Assembly: GCA_903897155.1 (NCBI GenBank)
Contig: CAIUAO010000027.1
Location: 1-14,075 of the forward strand
Source of the DNA: an uncultured Actinomycetes bacterium
Lineage (GTDB): Bacteria; Actinomycetota; Actinomycetes; Nanopelagicales; Nanopelagicaceae
Length of the DNA: 14,075 bases
Direction of reading: 5' to 3'
Below are positions 7,434-14,075 of the stretch, one piece after another. Every line of letters begins with the position of its first letter. Positions within the stretch are counted from its first letter, which is position 1. The notes below the pieces were generated by a model that was not told the origin of the DNA, searched no databases, and saw only the letters and a list, made by a program, of their open reading frames with translations. The position numbers and the translations under genes are program-made.

Positions 7434-8594
7434 TTATGCCTGACCTGTGTAAACGATTGCTCCTGTTGCATCAACTTTGAAGGCACCGATTGGAGCGCCT
7501 CCCTTGATATCTCCCCATGATTCAAATGAGAAAGTACCACCTGTGAAGTTAGGGAACTTCTGTGAGTTGATGCATGTGCCGATTGCAGCACGAGTTGTCT
7601 TACCAGCCTTAATGCAAGTAAGGAAAGCATTTGTAGCATTGATTGTGTTGGTTACATAACCACCAGCAACCTTTACGCCACTTGCCTTAGTGAATGCTGC
7701 CTTTTGAGCTGCAGTCGCAACGTTATCGAAAGGTGTATCACCTTCGGTTAGACGTGCATCCTTTGCAGCAGCAAGACCTGCAGCCTTAGGGAATGAAGCA
7801 GTAGCTGATCCATCACCTGATGCGAAAATACCGGTGTAACCACCGTCACGAAGTGACTTCACAAATGCACCAGCATCAATATCGTAACCGCAGTAGATGA
7901 CTACGTTAGCTCCTGAAGCCTTTACCTTTGCTGTTGTAGCAGACCAGTCAGTTCCTGTTGTAGGAAGGATGTGATCTGTTCCAGCTAGCTTTGCGCCAAC
8001 TTTAGTTAGGCCAGGCGATGTGTACTGAGCAAGTCCTGCACCATATGGGGATTGGTCATCAACGAGGTAAACATTTGGTGATGTAACACCCTTTGTCGCA
8101 AGTCGAGCAAGTGCTGGGCCTTGAACGCTGTCGTTACCAACAACACGGTGGAATACAGGGCCACCAAAATCAGGAGCCTGTGGTGTTGTAAGTGTTACGC
8201 GTGAAGCTGAAGGTGAAACCATTGTTAGGCCACCAGCAATGTAAAATGGGAATGAGTTTTGTGATGCACCAGAGTAAGCAGAACCAATAAGACCAACTAC
8301 AGTCTTATTCTTCGCAACTCCAGGAGCAACTGTTGCAGCTACTGAACCAGAACCTTGGTCGTCAACCTGAATGAGGTTAACTTTTACCTTTGGCATTGAA
8401 GCGTTATAAACAGCAAGAGCGTACTTAGCGCCTGCAAGTTCATCTTGTCCTGCTTGTGCTGCATCTCCGGTCAATGGACCTTGGAATGCCAATGTAACTG
8501 TTGTTGCGGCTTGTGCTGATGTAGCTGTAAGTGTTCCAACTGCTAGGAACGCTGCAGTTGCAACGCCAAGAACGCGCTTTGAGTTCTTATTCAT
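7434..8594 (-). CDS. livK: Branched-chain amino acid ABC transporter, substrate-binding protein
   Basis: Extracellular ligand-binding subunit of the importer; 386 residues. The N-terminus is a secretion signal: basic MNKNSKR, a hydrophobic core VLGVATAAFLAVGTL, then a cleavage site after SAQA (about residue 29). There is no cysteine in the first 60 residues, so no lipobox is visible. The mature protein has the type I periplasmic-binding fold: LAFQGPLTGDAAQAGQ, VDDQGSGSVAA, VVGLIGSAYSGASQ, a LSPSxS-like segment (TMVSPSAS), VYLVDDQSPYGAG and VIYCGYDIDAGAFVKSLRDGGYTG. Three Cys occur in total; the two in TCIKAGKTTRAAIGTC could form a disulfide. The ATG at 8594 has GGAAAGG 5 nt upstream. Ligand specificity is uncertain: leucine/isoleucine/valine is the family default, but broader amino acid, amide or urea binding cannot be excluded. 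Confidence 0.92.
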   Translation of the reverse strand: MNKNSKRVLGVATAAFLAVGTLTATSAQAATTVTLAFQGPLTGDAAQAGQDELAGAKYALAVYNASMPKVKVNLIQVDDQGSGSVAATVAPGVAKNKTVVGLIGSAYSGASQNSFPFYIAGGLTMVSPSASRVTLTTPQAPDFGGPVFHRVVGNDSVQGPALARLATKGVTSPNVYLVDDQSPYGAGLAQYTSPGLTKVGAKLAGTDHILPTTGTDWSATTAKVKASGANVVIYCGYDIDAGAFVKSLRDGGYTGIFASGDGSATASFPKAAGLAAAKDARLTEGDTPFDNVATAAQKAAFTKASGVKVAGGYVTNTINATNAFLTCIKAGKTTRAAIGTCINSQKFPNFTGGTFSFESWGDIKGGAPIGAFKVDATGAIVYTGQA

Positions 8595-8599
8595 TTAGA

Positions 8600-8649
8600 C
8601 CTTTCCTTTTAACTACCTGTTTTTATCCCGGGACAGGGAGGTGGAAAGG
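8600..8649 (-). promoter_or_regulatory. livK Shine-Dalgarno within a nested inverted repeat
   Basis: The livK Shine-Dalgarno GGAAAGG (8606-8600) is exactly complementary to CCTTTCC at 8649-8643 on the same strand. Inside this lies a second pair, CCTGT/ACAGG (8637-8633 and 8620-8616), and a TCCCGGGA palindrome (8626-8633). If transcripts begin upstream of 8649, the ribosome site could be held in a stem. If the promoter proposed at 8647-8676 is used, the left arm is not transcribed and the outer stem cannot form. Confidence 0.35.
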
Positions 8650-8676
8650 GTAACCGCTCATGGCTACTACAGACAA
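8647..8676 (-). promoter_or_regulatory. Candidate livK promoter
   Basis: On the minus strand TTGTCT (8676-8671), an 18-bp spacer and TACCCT (8652-8647) match actinobacterial -35 and TANNNT -10 elements. The start would be near 8640, giving a leader of about 45 nt that contains the Shine-Dalgarno. It is the best-placed candidate in the 161-bp gap between pdtaR and livK, but other AT-rich hexamers are present. Confidence 0.4.
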
Positions 8677-8717
8677 GCGTAGGGTCGGCAAAATTGAGCG
8701 TAGATAAGAAAATAATT

Positions 8718-8734
8718 ATTACGTTTTGATTACG
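8718..8734. repeat. Direct repeat ATTACG x2, 11-bp period, upstream of livK
   Basis: ATTACG occurs at 8718-8723 and again at 8729-8734, a spacing of exactly one helical turn. On the minus strand this reads GTAAT-n6-GTAAT. It lies about 40 bp upstream of the candidate livK -35. The 5-6-5 spacing is that of the GlnR a-site/b-site (gTnAc-n6-GaAAc), though the second half matches poorly. Could be an activator site or chance. Confidence 0.35.
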
Positions 8735-8755
8735 GTCGAGGGTAAATGCGAGCGA

Positions 8756-9367
8756 CTAGCGACTGGGCGTATCGGGTACCGCATCGGGCGATATAACTGC
8801 CAAGGCAACATCCTTCATTGACATGCGGCGATCCATTGCAGTTCTTTGGATCCAGCTAAATGCTTCTGGCTCTGAGAGTTTAAGTGTCGCCATAAGAATC
8901 CCTTTTGCACGATCAATAACTTTACGCGTTTCAAGTCTTTCGTGTAAATCACCTACTTCTTCTTGCAGTGCAACAAGCTGACGATGACGACTTACCGCAA
9001 TTTCAATTGCAGGAACCAAATCAGAAATACTAAATGGTTTTACAACATATGCCATTGCACCTGCATCACGTGCGCGCTCAACAAGATCCTTTTGGCTAAA
9101 TGCTGTAAGCATAAGTACAGGAGCAATTTCAATAATTTTCTCTGCTGCCGATATTCCATCGAGCTCTGGCATCTTCACATCAAGAATTGCAAGATCAGGT
9201 TTATGTTCTTGGGCTAGCGCAATTGCTTCAACGCCATTAGTTGCTTGAGCAACCACAACGTAGCCCGCTTCAACAAGCATTTCAACAAGATCAAGGCGGA
9301 TGATTGCTTCATCTTCTGCAACCAAAATTCTCACAGGTGCAGATGGGGTCACTTGAGCATTTGTCAT
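8756..9367 (-). CDS. pdtaR: ANTAR-domain response regulator, PdtaR family
   Basis: A two-component response regulator that acts on RNA rather than DNA. The 203 residues form an N-terminal receiver and a C-terminal ANTAR domain. The receiver (about 13-125) has the acidic pair E18/D19, phospho-acceptor D63 in LAILDVKMPELDG, T88 in LMLTAFSQ and K110 in VVKPFS. A coiled linker (RHRQLVALQEEVGDLHERLETRK) leads to ANTAR (about 137-195) with VIDRAKGILM, EPEAFSWIQRTAMDRRMSMKDVA. By memory it is close to M. tuberculosis Rv1626 (PdtaR) over its whole length, including LTAFSQ.DLVERARDAGAMAY.VKPFSISDL. The ATG at 9367 starts one nucleotide after the tRNA-Leu 3' end and has no Shine-Dalgarno. The cognate PdtaS-type kinase is not in this window. 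Targets are unknown; mycobacterial PdtaR has been reported to bind hairpins near ribosome sites. Confidence 0.93.
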   Translation of the reverse strand: MTNAQVTPSAPVRILVAEDEAIIRLDLVEMLVEAGYVVVAQATNGVEAIALAQEHKPDLAILDVKMPELDGISAAEKIIEIAPVLMLTAFSQKDLVERARDAGAMAYVVKPFSISDLVPAIEIAVSRHRQLVALQEEVGDLHERLETRKVIDRAKGILMATLKLSEPEAFSWIQRTAMDRRMSMKDVALAVISPDAVPDTPSR

Positions 9368-9368
9368 G

Positions 9369-9441
9369 TGCCTCGAGTCGGATTTGAACCGACACTGTGC
9401 GGATTTTGAGTCCGCCCTCTCTACCGTTGGAGTACCGAGGC
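9369..9441 (-). tRNA. tRNA-Leu(CAA), short variable loop
   Basis: Full cloverleaf on the minus strand: acceptor GCCTCGG/TCGAGGC (one G-U at 7-66), T8 A9, a 3-bp D stem CTC/GAG around CAACGGTAGA, and anticodon stem GCGGA/TCCGC around loop CTCAAAA (anticodon CAA, reading UUG). A 5-nt variable loop ACAGT follows, then T arm GTCGG-TTCAAAT-CCGAC and discriminator A73. The CCA end is not encoded. The 3-bp D stem, GGTAGA and A73 are leucine-type features, yet the long variable arm expected of bacterial tRNA-Leu is absent. The neighbouring pdtaR ATG begins 1 nt past A73, so the two are almost certainly on one precursor. Confidence 0.85.
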
Positions 9442-9473
9442 TTTCTTTTGATCTAGCCGTACTAGTTTATGAA

Positions 9474-9479
9474 ATTATA
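9474..9479 (-). promoter_or_regulatory. Candidate tRNA-Leu / pdtaR promoter (-10 TATAAT)
   Basis: A perfect TATAAT lies on the minus strand in the 84-bp gap between the pyk stop and the tRNA. Transcription would start near 9467, leaving a leader of about 25 nt for RNase P to remove. No good -35 is visible (CCCCTG at 17 bp spacing). No hairpin terminator follows pyk, so read-through from pyk into the tRNA is also possible. Confidence 0.5.
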
Positions 9480-9525
9480 ACTGCGCGCTTGTATCCAGGG
9501 GTAATCGGTGATGTGCGGAGCAAAA

Positions 9526-10968
9526 TTAGCTGCGATAAGCGGGAGCAGCGCCATCAATTGCATCCCCGACTTTATGAACACGGAGAGCATTTGTGGATCC
9601 AGGTATTCCAGGAGGGGAACCAGCCACAATCACGACTAGATCACCTTTTGTCACTCTCTTAGAATCGATCAATATTGAATCAACTTGCTTTACCATTTCA
9701 TCGGTTGCTTTAGCAGTTGGCGCAATTAATGATTCAACACCCCAAGAAAGTGCAAGCTGGTTATAAACTTCAACTTCTGGCGTAAGTGCAATAATTGGAA
9801 TTGGCGAACGTAGTCTTGACATTCGGCGCGCAGAATCACCGCTTTGAGTGAATGCAACTAAATACTTTGCCCCTACGACCCCTGCCACTTCGGTTGCAGC
9901 TTTCGTAATAGCCCCGCCCTTCGTAACCGGAATATGGCGAAGGGGTGGGATTTGATCAAGCATTGCTTCTTCAGTGCGCTCGATGATGCGACCCATCGTA
10001 GTTACTGCTTCAATTGCAAACGCACCAACACTTGTCTCACCGGAAAGCATCAGAGCATCCGCACCATCTAAAACAGCATTCGCACAGTCAGTTGCTTCAG
10101 CACGTGTGGGTGTTGAATTAGTGATCATTGAATCAAGCATCTGCGTTGCAACAATCACTGGCTTAGCTGCTGCTCTGGCAAGAGTAATGCAGCGCTTTTG
10201 AACAATAGGGACTTCCTCAATTGGCATTTCAACACCAAGGTCACCTCGTGCGACCATGATTCCGTCAAATGCATCAACAATCTCTTCAAGATTATCTACT
10301 GCTTGAGGCTTTTCGATCTTGGCAATGACTGGGCGCCTAATTCCTTCTTCATCCATAATCTTGTGAACATCTTTGATATCTGCCGCGCTTCGCACAAAAG
10401 AAAGCGCAATGAAATCTGCTCCAGCGCGAAGCCCCCAACGTAAATCATCCATATCCTTTTCAGATAAGGCTGGGACTGAAACTGCAACGCCAGGCAAGTT
10501 AATTCCTTTGTTATTGCTAACAAAACCAGGTTGGGTCACCTTCGTGATCACGTTATTTCCTTTTACTTCGACAACTTCTATAGAAACTTTTCCATCATCG
10601 ATCAAGATGCGATCCCCGGGTTTACAGTCCCCTGGCAGACCTTTGTAAGTCGTTCCACAAAGTTCTCTAGTTCCTTCAACTTCATCGGTTGTAATCGTGA
10701 AAATATCGCCACGAGCTAATTCATGAGGTCCATTTTTGAAGCGAGCAAGGCGAATCTTAGGACCCTGCAGATCTACCAAGATCGCAACAGGTTTTCCTGC
10801 TTTCGCTGCTGCCGCACGCACGCTATCCAGACGACTTTGATGTTCGTCATATCCACCGTGTGAGAGATTAAGTCTGGCCATATTCATACCAGCTTGAATA
10901 AGTTCACTGACTTTCTCTGGGGATTCAACGGCAGGGCCCATCGTGCAAACAATTTTCGCTCTACGCAT
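9526..10968 (-). CDS. pyk: Pyruvate kinase
   Basis: Catalyses phosphoenolpyruvate + ADP to pyruvate + ATP, the last step of glycolysis. The 480 residues match actinobacterial enzymes. The start MRRAKIVCTMGPAVES is the normal N-terminus. Active-site elements are present: MARLNLSHG (R32, N34, S36, H37), a B domain from about 71 to 168 opening with LQGPKIR, VIAKIEKPQA (K217, E219), GIMVARGDLGVE (236-247, D243) and PVIVATQMLDSM (T275). The C-terminal regulatory domain (VGAKYLVAFTQSGDSARRMSRLRSPIPIIALTP, then LVVIVAGSPPGIPGSTNALRVHKVG) is complete. It is 32 bp downstream of gltD and appears to have its own promoter giving a leaderless message (see that entry). The tRNA-Leu follows after 84 bp. Confidence 0.97.
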   Translation of the reverse strand: MRRAKIVCTMGPAVESPEKVSELIQAGMNMARLNLSHGGYDEHQSRLDSVRAAAAKAGKPVAILVDLQGPKIRLARFKNGPHELARGDIFTITTDEVEGTRELCGTTYKGLPGDCKPGDRILIDDGKVSIEVVEVKGNNVITKVTQPGFVSNNKGINLPGVAVSVPALSEKDMDDLRWGLRAGADFIALSFVRSAADIKDVHKIMDEEGIRRPVIAKIEKPQAVDNLEEIVDAFDGIMVARGDLGVEMPIEEVPIVQKRCITLARAAAKPVIVATQMLDSMITNSTPTRAEATDCANAVLDGADALMLSGETSVGAFAIEAVTTMGRIIERTEEAMLDQIPPLRHIPVTKGGAITKAATEVAGVVGAKYLVAFTQSGDSARRMSRLRSPIPIIALTPEVEVYNQLALSWGVESLIAPTAKATDEMVKQVDSILIDSKRVTKGDLVVIVAGSPPGIPGSTNALRVHKVGDAIDGAAPAYRS

Positions 10969-10974
10969 GTGCTA

Positions 10975-11004
10975 AGTCTATCGGCTAATTAGATGGACTG
11001 TTAA
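10975..11004 (-). promoter_or_regulatory. Candidate leaderless pyk promoter
   Basis: On the minus strand TTAACA (11004-10999), an 18-bp spacer and TAGACT (10980-10975) precede the pyk ATG at 10968 by only 6 nt. The start of transcription would fall at or beside the ATG. There is no Shine-Dalgarno before the ATG. The -35 overlaps the stop codon of gltD, so pyk can be transcribed separately from gltBD despite the 32-bp gap. Confidence 0.55.
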
Positions 11005-12458
11005 ACCGTGAGTGAACGTGAGGTAGGTTCAATCGGTGATGGCAACTGTGTCTCCCCTGCCAAGTATTCATCAACCGCTGCTGCTGCGCTTCTACCTTCA
11101 GCAATGGCCCATACGATCAATGACTGACCACGTCCGGCATCACCGCAGACATATACACCTTCAACAGAAGTCGCAAATTTTTCATCACGCTTGATATTGC
11201 TTCGCTCATCAAGATCAACGTCAAGTTGAGTTATCAATTCATTCTTCTCTGGCCCAAGAAATCCCATAGCAAGAAAGACTAAATCTGCTGGTATCTCCTT
11301 CTCGCTGCCCTCAACTTTTTCAAATTTTCCATTAACAAACTCTGTTTCAACAATCTTAATTGCACGCAAGTTTCCATCTTTATCACCCAAGAATTCTTCT
11401 GTAGAAAGTGCGTAGAGGCGCTCCCCAGCTTCTTCATGCGCGCTGCTCACCCGATAGATCATCGGGTATGTTGGCCAAGGCTGATTAGATGGACGTTCCT
11501 CTGTTGGTCTAGGCATAATTTCAAGCTGTGTAATACTCGCAGCTCCCTGACGAATTGAAGTTCCCAAGCAATCAGCACCGGTATCTCCACCGCCCAGAAT
11601 AATGACATGTTTGCCCGCTGCATTAATTGGAGGCTCACCGGAAAGTTCACCAAGCCCTTGCTTATTGCCCCATGGTAAATATTCCATTGCTTGATAAATT
11701 CCTTTGAACTCACGGCCTGGGACGTTAATATCACGCCAGTTTGTAGCGCCTACGGCAAGAACAACGGCGTCATACTTAGAACGCAATTCATCACCTGTTA
11801 TATCAACACCAACATTTACCCCTGCACGGAAGCGAGTTCCTTCTGCTTCCATTTGAGCGATGCGGCGATCGACGATTGCCTTCTCCATTTTAAATTCTGG
11901 AATTCCATAACGTAGCAATCCACCAATGCGTGGTGCACGCTCATAGACTGCAACAGTGTGTCCCGCGCGAGTAAGTTGTTGAGCAGCAGCAAGGCCTGCA
12001 GGTCCAGAACCAATAACAGCAACAGTTTTGCCAGTAAGGCGATCCGGTGGAAGCGGCTTTACTAAACCATTACCAAAAGCCTCTTCAATGGTCCTTAGTT
12101 CTACTTGCTTAATGGTGACTGCCTCGGCGTTAATAGCAACAACACATGCTGTTTCACAAGGCGCAGGACATAAACGCCCGGTGAACTCTGGAAAGTTATT
12201 TGTTGCATGCAGGCGATCAATCGCTTCTGCACGCTCTCCGCGCCAAATTAAGTCATTCCATTCCGGAATGAGATTTCCTAGTGGGCAACCTTGATGACAG
12301 AAAGGGATTCCACAATCCATGCAGCGACCAGCTTGCTTTTGTAGCGCACCAAAATCTTGCTCTTCATAAACTTCTTTCCAGTCTTTAATTCGAACGTCAA
12401 CTGGACGACGAGTCGGGGTTTGACGCTCTGTGGTGAGAAAACCTCTTGGATCAGCCAC
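11001..12458 (-). CDS. gltD: Glutamate synthase (NADPH), small subunit
   Basis: Electron-input subunit of GOGAT: it oxidises NADPH and passes electrons through FAD and iron-sulfur clusters to GltB. It has 485 residues. Two N-terminal Cys clusters hold the 4Fe-4S centres: C46, C49, C54, C58 (GRCMDCGIPFCHQGCPLGN) and C97, C101, C105 (RLCPAPCETAC). The FAD-binding Rossmann motif is VIGSGPAGLAAAQQL (from about 148). A second nucleotide site, HVIILGGGDTGADCLG, is for NADPH. The C-terminal YVCGDAGRGQSLIVWAIAEGRSAAAAVDEYL is the conserved FAD/pyridine oxidoreductase end. The start is GTG at 12458, overlapping the gltB stop by 8 bp, with a GGAGG 6 nt upstream, so the two subunits are translationally coupled. 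Confidence 0.97.
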   Translation of the reverse strand: MADPRGFLTTERQTPTRRPVDVRIKDWKEVYEEQDFGALQKQAGRCMDCGIPFCHQGCPLGNLIPEWNDLIWRGERAEAIDRLHATNNFPEFTGRLCPAPCETACVVAINAEAVTIKQVELRTIEEAFGNGLVKPLPPDRLTGKTVAVIGSGPAGLAAAQQLTRAGHTVAVYERAPRIGGLLRYGIPEFKMEKAIVDRRIAQMEAEGTRFRAGVNVGVDITGDELRSKYDAVVLAVGATNWRDINVPGREFKGIYQAMEYLPWGNKQGLGELSGEPPINAAGKHVIILGGGDTGADCLGTSIRQGAASITQLEIMPRPTEERPSNQPWPTYPMIYRVSSAHEEAGERLYALSTEEFLGDKDGNLRAIKIVETEFVNGKFEKVEGSEKEIPADLVFLAMGFLGPEKNELITQLDVDLDERSNIKRDEKFATSVEGVYVCGDAGRGQSLIVWAIAEGRSAAAAVDEYLAGETQLPSPIEPTSRSLTV

Positions 12459-14075
12459 GTGTTGCCTCCATTACTGCCTCATCGACATTTGCGCCTTCTC
12501 GCTCTGCTCTCTCCATTGCTGCAAGAACCTTCGCATAATCTCTAGGCATCACCATTGAAATTCGCTTACTCTGGTTCTTCCAATCAGAAATTAATTCATG
12601 GGCAATAACAGATCCAGTCTCTGCATGGAATTTAGAAATAATCTCATTGACTTGCTTTGATCTGGCTTCCGTCATCTCTAATACATCAACCATCTCAGGG
12701 TTAACGAGTCTTGGATCTAAATCAAGAACAAACCCAACTCCACCGGACATTCCTGCACCAAAGTTACGTCCTGTTGCTCCAAGAATAATCGCGATACCAC
12801 CAGTCATATATTCACAACCATGGTCACCTACTCCTTCAACAACAGCGATGGCACCAGAGTTTCGAACACAGAATCGTTCTCCAACAACACCACGAATGAA
12901 TATCTCACCACTCGTTGAGCCATAACCGATGACGTTTCCAGCAATGACATTCTTATGTGACTCAAATGTTGCTTTTTCATCTGGGCGAACGATTACCCGT
13001 CCACCAGATAATCCCTTGCCAACATAGTCATTAGTGTCGCCATAAAGGCGCAGCGTTAAGCCTTTAGGAATAAAAGCGCCAAGGGACTGACCAGCAGAAC
13101 CATGGAATGAGATATCAATCGTGTCCTCGGGCAATCCTGCGCCTCCATACTTACGCGTGATCTCGGCTCCAAGCATTGTTCCTACAGTGCGATTGACGTT
13201 ACGTACAGGAATCTCAAGGCGAACAGGCTCGCCCTTCTCTAGAGCGGCAGATGAAAGCTTGATTAACTTATTATCAAGAGCAGCATCAAGACCATGATTT
13301 TGAACGTCAGTGTTCTTTCGATCTCCGGCAAATAAAGGCGCCTTAAGAAGCGGGGCAAGGTCTAAGCCACTTGCCTTCCAATGCTCAACAGCATCTTTTG
13401 TCTCAAGCATTTCTACTTGACCCACTGCTTCTTCGATAGTTCTATAGCCAAGCTTCGCAAGCCACTCACGAACTTCTTCTGCAATATATTCAAAGAAGGT
13501 CTCAACAAACTCTGGTTTTCCAGAAAAACGCTTACGTAATTCTGGGTTCTGTGTAGCAACGCCAACTGGGCATGTATCTAAATGGCATACGCGCATCATT
13601 ACGCACCCTGAAACAACAAGTGGGGCAGTTGCAAATCCAAATTCTTCTGCTCCGAGTAGCGCTGCAATAACAACATCCCGCCCAGTCTTCATCTGACCAT
13701 CAACTTGAACAACAATGCGATCGCGAAGCCCGTTGAGCATAAGTGTCTGCTGTGTTTCAGCAAGACCAAGCTCCCATGGCGCACCTGCATGCTTAAGTGA
13801 TGTAAGCGGTGAAGCACCGGTACCGCCATCATGGCCAGAAATTAAAACAACATCAGCGTGCGCCTTTGAAACGCCTGCAGCAACTGTTCCAACACCGACT
13901 TCTGCAACAAGCTTGACGTGAACGCGTGCATTTTTGTTAGCATTCTTTAAATCATGGATGAGCTGCGCCAAATCTTCAATAGAGTAAATATCGTGATGAG
14001 GTGGAGGCGAGATCAGCCCAACTCCAGGTGTTGAATAACGAACTTGGGCAATCCATGGATAAACCTTGTTACCAG
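12451..14075 (-). CDS. gltB: Glutamate synthase large subunit, C-terminal part (5' end outside window)
   Basis: Catalytic subunit of GOGAT, making two glutamates from glutamine and 2-oxoglutarate. The frame is open through the right edge of the window, and the residues upstream of the TTG at 13971 are conserved GltB sequence (TPGVGLISPPPHHDIYSIED), so this is a truncated view of 540 residues, roughly the last third. Visible are the end of the FMN/synthase barrel (LVAEVGVGTVAAGVSKAHAD, ISGHDGGTGASPL, QVDGQMKTGRDV), the 3Fe-4S cysteines at visible residues 157, 163 and 168 (CVMMRVCHLDTC), and the C-terminal beta-helix of repeated G-x-G segments (GNVIGYGSTSGEIFIRG, NSGAIAVVEGVGDHGCEYMTGG, GRNFGAGMSGGVGFVLD). 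The N-terminal amidotransferase domain is not in the window. It is followed by gltD with an 8-bp overlap. Confidence 0.97.
   Translation of the reverse strand, partial: GNKVYPWIAQVRYSTPGVGLISPPPHHDIYSIEDLAQLIHDLKNANKNARVHVKLVAEVGVGTVAAGVSKAHADVVLISGHDGGTGASPLTSLKHAGAPWELGLAETQQTLMLNGLRDRIVVQVDGQMKTGRDVVIAALLGAEEFGFATAPLVVSGCVMMRVCHLDTCPVGVATQNPELRKRFSGKPEFVETFFEYIAEEVREWLAKLGYRTIEEAVGQVEMLETKDAVEHWKASGLDLAPLLKAPLFAGDRKNTDVQNHGLDAALDNKLIKLSSAALEKGEPVRLEIPVRNVNRTVGTMLGAEITRKYGGAGLPEDTIDISFHGSAGQSLGAFIPKGLTLRLYGDTNDYVGKGLSGGRVIVRPDEKATFESHKNVIAGNVIGYGSTSGEIFIRGVVGERFCVRNSGAIAVVEGVGDHGCEYMTGGIAIILGATGRNFGAGMSGGVGFVLDLDPRLVNPEMVDVLEMTEARSKQVNEIISKFHAETGSVIAHELISDWKNQSKRISMVMPRDYAKVLAAMERAEREGANVDEAVMEATRG
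12465..12469 (-). promoter_or_regulatory. gltD ribosome binding site
   Basis: GGAGG on the minus strand, 6 nt before the GTG at 12458 and inside the last codons of gltB. It supports GTG as the start and is one of the best Shine-Dalgarno matches in the window. Confidence 0.8.

Noticed and set aside
3780..8594. Urea (urt) rather than branched-chain amino acid transporter
   Set aside because: There are no urease genes nearby, and the binding protein at 386 residues is shorter than I would expect for UrtA; not excluded, but the liv assignment is the simpler one.
8711..8720. AATAATTATT palindrome as an operator
   Set aside because: A 10-bp AT-only palindrome is expected by chance in this AT-rich gap, and no second copy was found.
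12451..13971. TTG at 13971 as a gltB start
   Set aside because: Upstream in-frame residues to the window edge are conserved GltB sequence; the gene is truncated by the window.

Overview
The window looks like a housekeeping stretch of a small-genome, moderately low-GC actinobacterium. The gene set and order (polA, a liv-type ABC transporter, a PdtaR-type ANTAR response regulator, tRNA-Leu, pyk, gltD, gltB) resemble, from memory, the polA/pyk/glt neighbourhood of Streptomyces and partly of Mycobacterium. The AT-leaning codon use and very short intergenic spaces suggest a streamlined lineage such as the freshwater acI/Nanopelagicales group. The lineage is an inference; no marker gene here settles it.

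Layout from left to right. A 5'-truncated MFS transporter (+) runs into the tail of polA (-), which it overlaps by 15 bp. polA and a hotdog thioesterase (+) diverge from a 48-bp gap in which each start codon has a -10-like hexamer 6-7 nt upstream, suggesting two leaderless transcripts. The thioesterase meets livF tail to tail with 1 bp between stops. Then, all on the minus strand and read from right to left: gltB (5' end outside the window), gltD, pyk, tRNA-Leu(CAA), pdtaR, livK, livH, livM, livG, livF.

The transport block is a complete branched-chain (or related polar) amino acid ABC importer: a secreted binding protein, two permeases and two ATPases. livHMGF are translationally coupled by overlaps of 1, 8 and 11 bp. 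livK is separated from them by a perfect 12-bp GC-rich hairpin, which probably lets the binding protein be made in excess. gltBD assimilates ammonium into glutamate, pyk closes glycolysis, and pdtaR is an RNA-binding response regulator whose histidine kinase is not nearby.

I found no CRISPR array, insertion sequence, phage gene or defence system, and no wholly unknown system. The most unusual spot is the tRNA. It has a CAA (Leu) anticodon and a Leu-like D arm but only a 5-nt variable loop, and its 3' end lies one nucleotide before the ATG of pdtaR, so tRNA 3' processing would itself create an almost leaderless pdtaR mRNA. Secondary points are candidate regulatory repeats upstream of livK, a binding protein without a lipobox, and PolA with an apparently dead proofreading site. 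No stretch longer than about 180 bp lacks a gene.
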